From NCBI GenBank assembly GCA_029582265.1, contig CM055819.1, positions 13,255,087-13,319,086 on the forward strand: a DNA stretch of 64,000 nt, in the 5' to 3' direction. Below, one piece after another: positions 1 through 64,000 of the stretch (the first letter of the stretch is position 1; every line of letters begins with the position of its first letter). The translations under genes were made by a program, and so were the position numbers. Source of the DNA: Zoroaster sp. YZ-2022. Lineage: Eukaryota > Echinodermata > Asteroidea > Forcipulatida > Zoroasteridae. The notes under the pieces are model-generated. The model saw only the letters and a list, made by a program, of their open reading frames with translations. It had not been told where the DNA came from and ran no database searches.

Positions 1-58941
<58,941 letters not shown>

Positions 58942-59410
58942 ACGAACAACAATTTACCCATCGGTGAAATCCGTATGGAGCAACACACAACATGTATGAA
59001 TGGAGAGAAAAGACAGTCTCCCAAGGGGAAAACCACCCAGGTGGCCACATACAGCTGGTCCAAACTAGTTCCAACCAGTTCCAGCTAGATACCACCTCAT
59101 ACAAAACCAATGCGTCTATAGCTTGCTTTCAGATAAGCAGCAGATAAGAGGCGGTTGGTTTAGGGGATAACAGCAGGTACTTGGGAAGATTTTAAAAGTA
59201 GAGTGGAGTCCCCTCTTTAAAGGTATGTCCATGGTTATCAAAAGCATTTTATGCTCGTTGAATGAGGGACTAGAGGATCACTTTAAAGAGTGGCAAGTGA
59301 TGTATCTCCACATTTTTGGCAAGACCCTGGTTGCAGCATTGTCTATCAATCAGCAACCGAATTAGTCAGTGCCGAGGCCAAATAAAATCAAGAGCATAGG
59401 GCCCGGGAAT
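58942..59410 (+). other. SMG1 3' UTR (probable extent)
   Basis: Non-coding sequence after the stop. The first canonical AATAAA is at 59381-59386, about 440 nt from the stop, so a short 3' UTR could end just after it. Later AATAAA motifs exist beyond 61900, so longer forms cannot be excluded. Confidence 0.5.
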
Positions 59411-61150
59411 AAAAGGTTTTTTGCAGAAGGAAAACCAAAAAAAGATCAGATGTTTGATCTCGAAGATGGGAAGTTTTGGGAAGTGATGTTTTGCTTTCCT
59501 TTGTTTCTTTCTTCTTTTTTCGGTCCGTTAAGATTTGAAAGTTGTGAACAATTTGAGCATTCGTCAAAGTTAAATCTGGGTTAATTGTATCATAATTGTA
59601 TTGGTTTCATGAAGTTTAATCCAGATGTTGAAGCTAGTTTTAATACTCAGAGCAATCACAATCAGTACAGTAAATGAGAGACAGGGTGGCAGATGTTACT
59701 GAAACTCATTGATGAGGTGATGGATTTTATGATCTGCAGTAAGTGTATAACATTCTCCTTATAAAGCAATCAGACAGTCAAATGACTGAAGTGGACAATT
59801 CATACCAGACAAGAGCAATATAACAACAAAAACACAATCACATAAAGATATACCACTATTCTTTGATGCCCTGGTGTAACCTACACAATTGACCTTCCCG
59901 CAATATTAACAATGGCCAGTCACAGCTCCCATTTCACATAATACGATGACCCAAATCTAAGACAAATGAAGGAAAATGTCTAAGCTACTTCATTCGGTCG
60001 TGTGAGTACATTCGACGACACGTAATAAGCATCTGGCACCCAAAATGCAACACTCCTTTTTTCAACAATGAAGACAATTGCAGACATTTATTTACATGTA
60101 AAAAGTTGTCTAAGAAATCCGACAACTTCACACGTGCGTCTTCATATACATGCTGATGCGTGTGTATAGAATGCAATCCTTATTACAGCAAACTGCACTG
60201 CTGTAGTATCACTCATGTTTAGTACTGAATGCCCCTTTAATCCTGCATGAGAACTAGAGTGGTTCTCCACAATGGCCTCAGTAAGGCAGAAGGTGTCATT
60301 GTCATCCAAAGGTTATCCCAATTGGGGCTAATATAATTATTGATATCTTCATTGGGAGAATAGGGTTTCAATCAGGATAACGGTATCTCTCCTCCCCCCC
60401 CCCCCTCCCCCTCCCATGAGCCTGAAGCAGGCAGCTGGGTTTCGTTGTCACACAAGGCTTTCATCCAATCAGGATAACGGTATCTCTCTCCCCCCCCCCC
60501 TCCCATGAGCCTTAAGCAGGCAGCTGAGTTTCGTTGTCACACAAGGCTTTCATCCAATCAGGGTACAGTATCTCCCAATCAGGATAGTATAGTTCACATA
60601 TACCCTGTGAGTCTTAGTAAGGGTTCATCCATTTTTTCCCCCTTTTTTTTTAAAGTGGAAAAAGAATCCTTCCCCTCCAGACCCCCTCCCCCACAGAAAT
60701 ATGAATTTGTCTGATGAAATTTATGCATACATGTCCAACCCTCTGTCCCCCAACTCTCCCCACCTTCCCCCTTCCCATCATATGGTTTGATACTTTATTT
60801 GCATTAACCTTGAATCCATTCAGGTTCTCTGTGACGTGTAGAAAACTCGTCTTGATACATATATCTTCTCAGGCCCAGGGATGAATCCAGAGTCTTGAAA
60901 AAGGAGGGGAGGGGGGGGAGGAGGAACACGGTAAAATTTACACACATAAAAAGACATCAAAAACAATTTTTCGGTTTTTTTCGCAAAAATGTGTCTACCT
61001 ATTGTGATTAACCTTTCACCGGTTAGTTTTATATTATATCTTGACAACTTGTGGGTTGAAATGCATATTTCCATAAACCTATGTTTACTAAAATCCCTTC
61101 CGTTTAAGTACAGTGCATGGGATTGAAAGCGCTGCAGCACATTACGAAAC
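59411..61150. other. Downstream flank of SMG1
   Basis: No gene recognised. Contains a tandem duplication of about 95 bp (60367-60562; GTTTCGTTGTCACACAAGGC, ATCCAATCAGGATAACGG) with C-runs, and a G-rich stretch near 60905. Confidence 0.5.
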
Positions 61151-61151
61151 A

Positions 61152-61303
61152 CTGGGCTCGATTTCACAAAGCACTAAGATTCATCTTAAGATGAGCTGTT
61201 AGTATTACTATAGTGATTTTGTATTGTGACATCACACTTTGCTAAGCAATTAAGATTGATACACAGTTAAGATCAATCTTAGCTCTTTGTGAAATCGGCC
61301 CCA
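61152..61303. mobile_element. MITE, GGGCTCGATTTCACAAAG ends
   Basis: CTGGGCTCGATTTCACAAAG at the left and CTTTGTGAAATCGGCCCCAG at the right, with TTAAGAT-rich inside. Target duplication not clear. Confidence 0.75.
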
Positions 61304-62540
61304 GGGTACGTACCATCAGCTCGTTCAAACTTCCACTTCCAAGATTTCAGAAACTTGGCCATGCAGACTTTAGTCAAGTACTTTTTCATGGGTACGTGTG
61401 TACGAGTACAGAAAAATGTACATGAGTACCAGTATGAGTATTCCAACTCGTTGGCTCTGAGTATATTACCTCTCACCATCATATCACCTCATGGCGCAGT
61501 ACAAGGATCTTTCTAATAATCGACATTCAGAATGTCGTCTACAAAGTCCAAATGTGGCATGAGATTATCTTCTTTTTTCAAATCACATCATTCAATCTTT
61601 GTCTTTGTTATTATTATTATTTTTTTTTAAAGCTTAGCAAAGCTTTCAAGCAAACTTTTTAGTTGCAGATCCCTCAATCCCTCAGACACAACATTGTAAT
61701 CAGTAAACCTTTTATGTGAAAGCTTATCAGATATTTGGTGATGTGCTGTGGCTGTTAAAGAAACTCAAAATGTTCTAAAAGCTTTAAAAAAAAGGAGTAA
61801 AATATGCCCCAAAAAAGGAAATCAAAATCAGGTAACAAAACATAAAATTGACAAAAAAGGTAAAAATATGGAAACTAAAATTGGGGGAAATATTTGATTA
61901 GCTGAGACATACAGGAGATTGCTAATAAGACTGCACAAATCGGTATGTGAGTCCACTTCACATTCTCAATAAAAACCTGAAAAAGATGATTGTCACCTCC
62001 GTCATTGGCATCCAATCAGCAACCCTTTTTGTGTTGAAGCAATGTGAATAAAAAATGCCATACTTGAATTGGGAATCTGTCAAGGAAGTCTCACTGTAAA
62101 AGGTAGAGGGACTTTGTCAAAGACAAAATATTGATTTTTCTTTTTGAGTAAGAGCTTTTGTTAAAGTTCCACATTGTTCACAGTTCATGTCCTGTCATTG
62201 TTACTTTATTGTGGTTGAATAGTAATTAATGCATGGCTTTATTAAATGTAATTCATATAATAATATGTAGCATTAGGCTAAGACATTGTTCATGTATATT
62301 GTATTAATCCGTACAGGTAATAATTCACTTATGGCCCATCTAGTTTATATATGCTCATCCCCAGTGAATAGGAATCGTGGTCTTCTTGATGAAATAAGAC
62401 ATGATGTTGTGAGTTGTGAAGAAACATTCAGCCTTGTGAAGAAGACCAGTCACCAATCAATGTTTGTGTTTGAGAATGGTCGGTTGCCAAAATTATTAAG
62501 AAGACATACACGTATCATGACATAACGGTATTTGTGACCA
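61304..62540. other. Downstream flank with an unidentified 79-codon ORF
   Basis: AT-rich. A frame at 62286-62525 (MAHLVYICSSPVNRNRGLL, DEIRHDVVSCEETFSLVKK) just precedes a LINE 3' end. I do not recognise it, and it may be retroelement-derived. Confidence 0.35.
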
Positions 62541-62564
62541 TTACTATTTTTATAACATTAGACC

Positions 62565-62736
62565 ATCAGGTATCTGTCATGCTTCTTCATTGAGTCAATT
62601 TAAAACATCTCTCAAGACTCTTTTATTTTAGGCACTGTGTATTTTTAAATTGTACTTGCATCTCACTGTAAAACGCTGTGATACCGTTTGTGTAAGAGCG
62701 CTATATAAATGCCTTCATTGTATTGTATTGTATAGA
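62565..62736 (+). mobile_element. LINE, extreme 3' end
   Basis: SLSQFKTSLKTLLF then stop, followed by AAACGCTGTGATACCG, GTAAGAGCGCTATATAAATG and a TTGTA-type microsatellite tail. Typical L2/CR1 3' end. Confidence 0.7.
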
Positions 62737-62737
62737 C

Positions 62738-62974
62738 CAACAGTCTCCGGTTTCTGGGCTCAGACCTGCGCACATCAGCATTTTTAGTGTTCTTATTTTT
62801 GCTATGAAACAATATCCAATTGCAGCCAAAATTGCTGGATCAATTGAAATTCTGCCGCGCTGTGTTTTAAACGACTTTTTCACATAGGGGTGTGAACTTT
62901 TGCCCGATTTGTCACCACACTGATTTTGAAGCCAACCTGTGATCAGAAATTGGAGATTTTTTTATTTGGCCTAA
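62738..62974. repeat. MITE of the GTCTCC-GGTTTCTGG family
   Basis: ACAGTCTCCGGTTTCTGG to GATTTTTTTATTTGGCC, with TGCTATGAAACAATATCC and TTCTGCCGCGCTGTG inside. Left terminus missing. Confidence 0.6.
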
Positions 62975-63240
62975 TGTCACATTCAAAAAAATGTGAACAA
63001 ATCCTTTTTACCGTTACCAAATACCTGTACATGTTCATCTAGACTCATTCTCAAGCAGTTATCAGTGATGATGACGTATGTATTAAACTAGATAGGCCAT
63101 TCATTTGTTAACATTAATTGTTAGATTAACTTGTTTAGATTACATGACTGAACCAGATTAGGTTGTGTTTATCTCAGTGGACAGAATACCATCTTGTGAC
63201 CCTGCAAATTACAACATTGAATCACTAGAATGAACAACCA

Positions 63241-63577
63241 CTATCCTGTTGGTAAGTGTGATGTAATTCCAACATATACCACACCCACTTGGCACGTGCT
63301 GGCTCCAATGATCATTGGAAATACATTGACCATTTTCTTTAAGGATTTACTCAAGAAATTAGAATGTTTGGGGCTTGCCTTTAAACGTATGTGTTGTAAA
63401 GACTCAAAATCTGCACAACAAAGTCAATTTCTGCCTCAAGATTCGCTTTTGAACATTAAAAACCAATGAATTTAGGTTTAATTACACACAGTGGTAATTG
63501 GAACCGGAAATAGCGAAAAGAATGCGCATACTTCCAGTGCGCACATGTATTTACATACCGACTTACCAACAGGATAG
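63241..63577. mobile_element. TIR element, CTATCCTGTTGGTAAGT ends, uninterrupted copy
   Basis: Begins CTATCCTGTTGGTAAGTG and ends ACTTACCAACAGGATAG. Homologous to 5565-6235 without the inserted MITE. Confidence 0.78.
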
Positions 63578-64000
63578 ATAGTTCCTGATAGATGCTATCT
63601 TTACAGGCAACTGGGATTTGGCGTTGAACTGTGTCAAGCATTTTCCTTTTTCCATGCAGTAAAGTGCTTCACCGACCAACCATGCTGTGCTTATGTGTTA
63701 CGCATGGATATGCATTTAAAAAAATGGTTAGTCATTGCCTGTAAAGATGGCCAATTTTGCATGGTGTGACGTCAGGTAAAAACCATGTATCATGAGTGAC
63801 CACTTTGTGTTGACTCCATGATAAATACTTACAGCAGTGTTGCATTGTAATTAAGAGTGTAAACAAAAAAATGAAAAATTGTGTTGTATAGTCGATAAAA
63901 TGGTGTGTCTGCAATTTGTATACACCATGATGGTCAGGATTGGAAGTCTGTCAATGATATGTTACACAATCTCTTTCTGGTTCAAGTCCTAACAGTATAT
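63578..64000. other. Right end of window
   Basis: Unique-looking AT-rich sequence. No feature supported. Confidence 0.5.

Noticed and set aside
59369..59584. 71-codon ORF in the 3' UTR region
   Set aside because: No homology, overlaps the likely poly(A) signal and has no start context or neighbouring exon support.

Overview
The window is animal genomic DNA. It is dominated by the 3' half of one plus-strand gene, SMG1, the PI3K-related kinase (PIKK) of nonsense-mediated mRNA decay (NMD). I assembled 35 coding exons by hand, from an internal exon at 53-220 to the stop codon at 58939-58941. All junctions are GT-AG and all phases agree. The exons sum to 5468 nt: a 2-nt partial codon, 1821 residues and a stop. 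The 5' half of the gene lies left of the window. The organism is a metazoan with large introns. The tRNA-Leu-headed SINEs, L2/CR1-like LINE tails and many small palindromic DNA transposons fit a marine invertebrate. An echinoderm, perhaps a starfish, is my best guess from repeat style only.

Layout: 53-4083 covers the end of the FAT/HEAT region and the approach to the kinase. 6546-15101 is the kinase domain (LFKG lysine, GDRHLDN catalytic loop, HIDYN metal-binding motif, activation segment). 17947-56899 is the long SMG1-specific C-terminal insertion. 57283-58941 ends in the FATC tail (EGWTAWV). 58942-64000 is 3' UTR and flanking DNA with repeats and no second gene that I can recognise.

Introns hold nearly all remaining sequence. 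They contain about nine SINEs of one family, a chimeric SINE with the same head, four LINE 3' ends, three large minisatellites and many TIR elements. At least sixteen elements are flanked by TTAA. One of these carries a frameshifted THAP domain, as expected of Kolobok-like elements. Several insertions can be proved inside this window, because a second copy of the host repeat preserves the empty site.

The most unusual feature is local duplication of exon edges in the NMD kinase gene. Exon 4 with its acceptor is triplicated. The end of exon 12 with its donor has a diverged second copy. The end of exon 13 with its donor is repeated 17 times at a 65-bp period. Using an extra acceptor of exon 4 or an extra donor of exon 13 would create a premature stop in frame, so these transcripts would be substrates of the pathway SMG1 itself runs.
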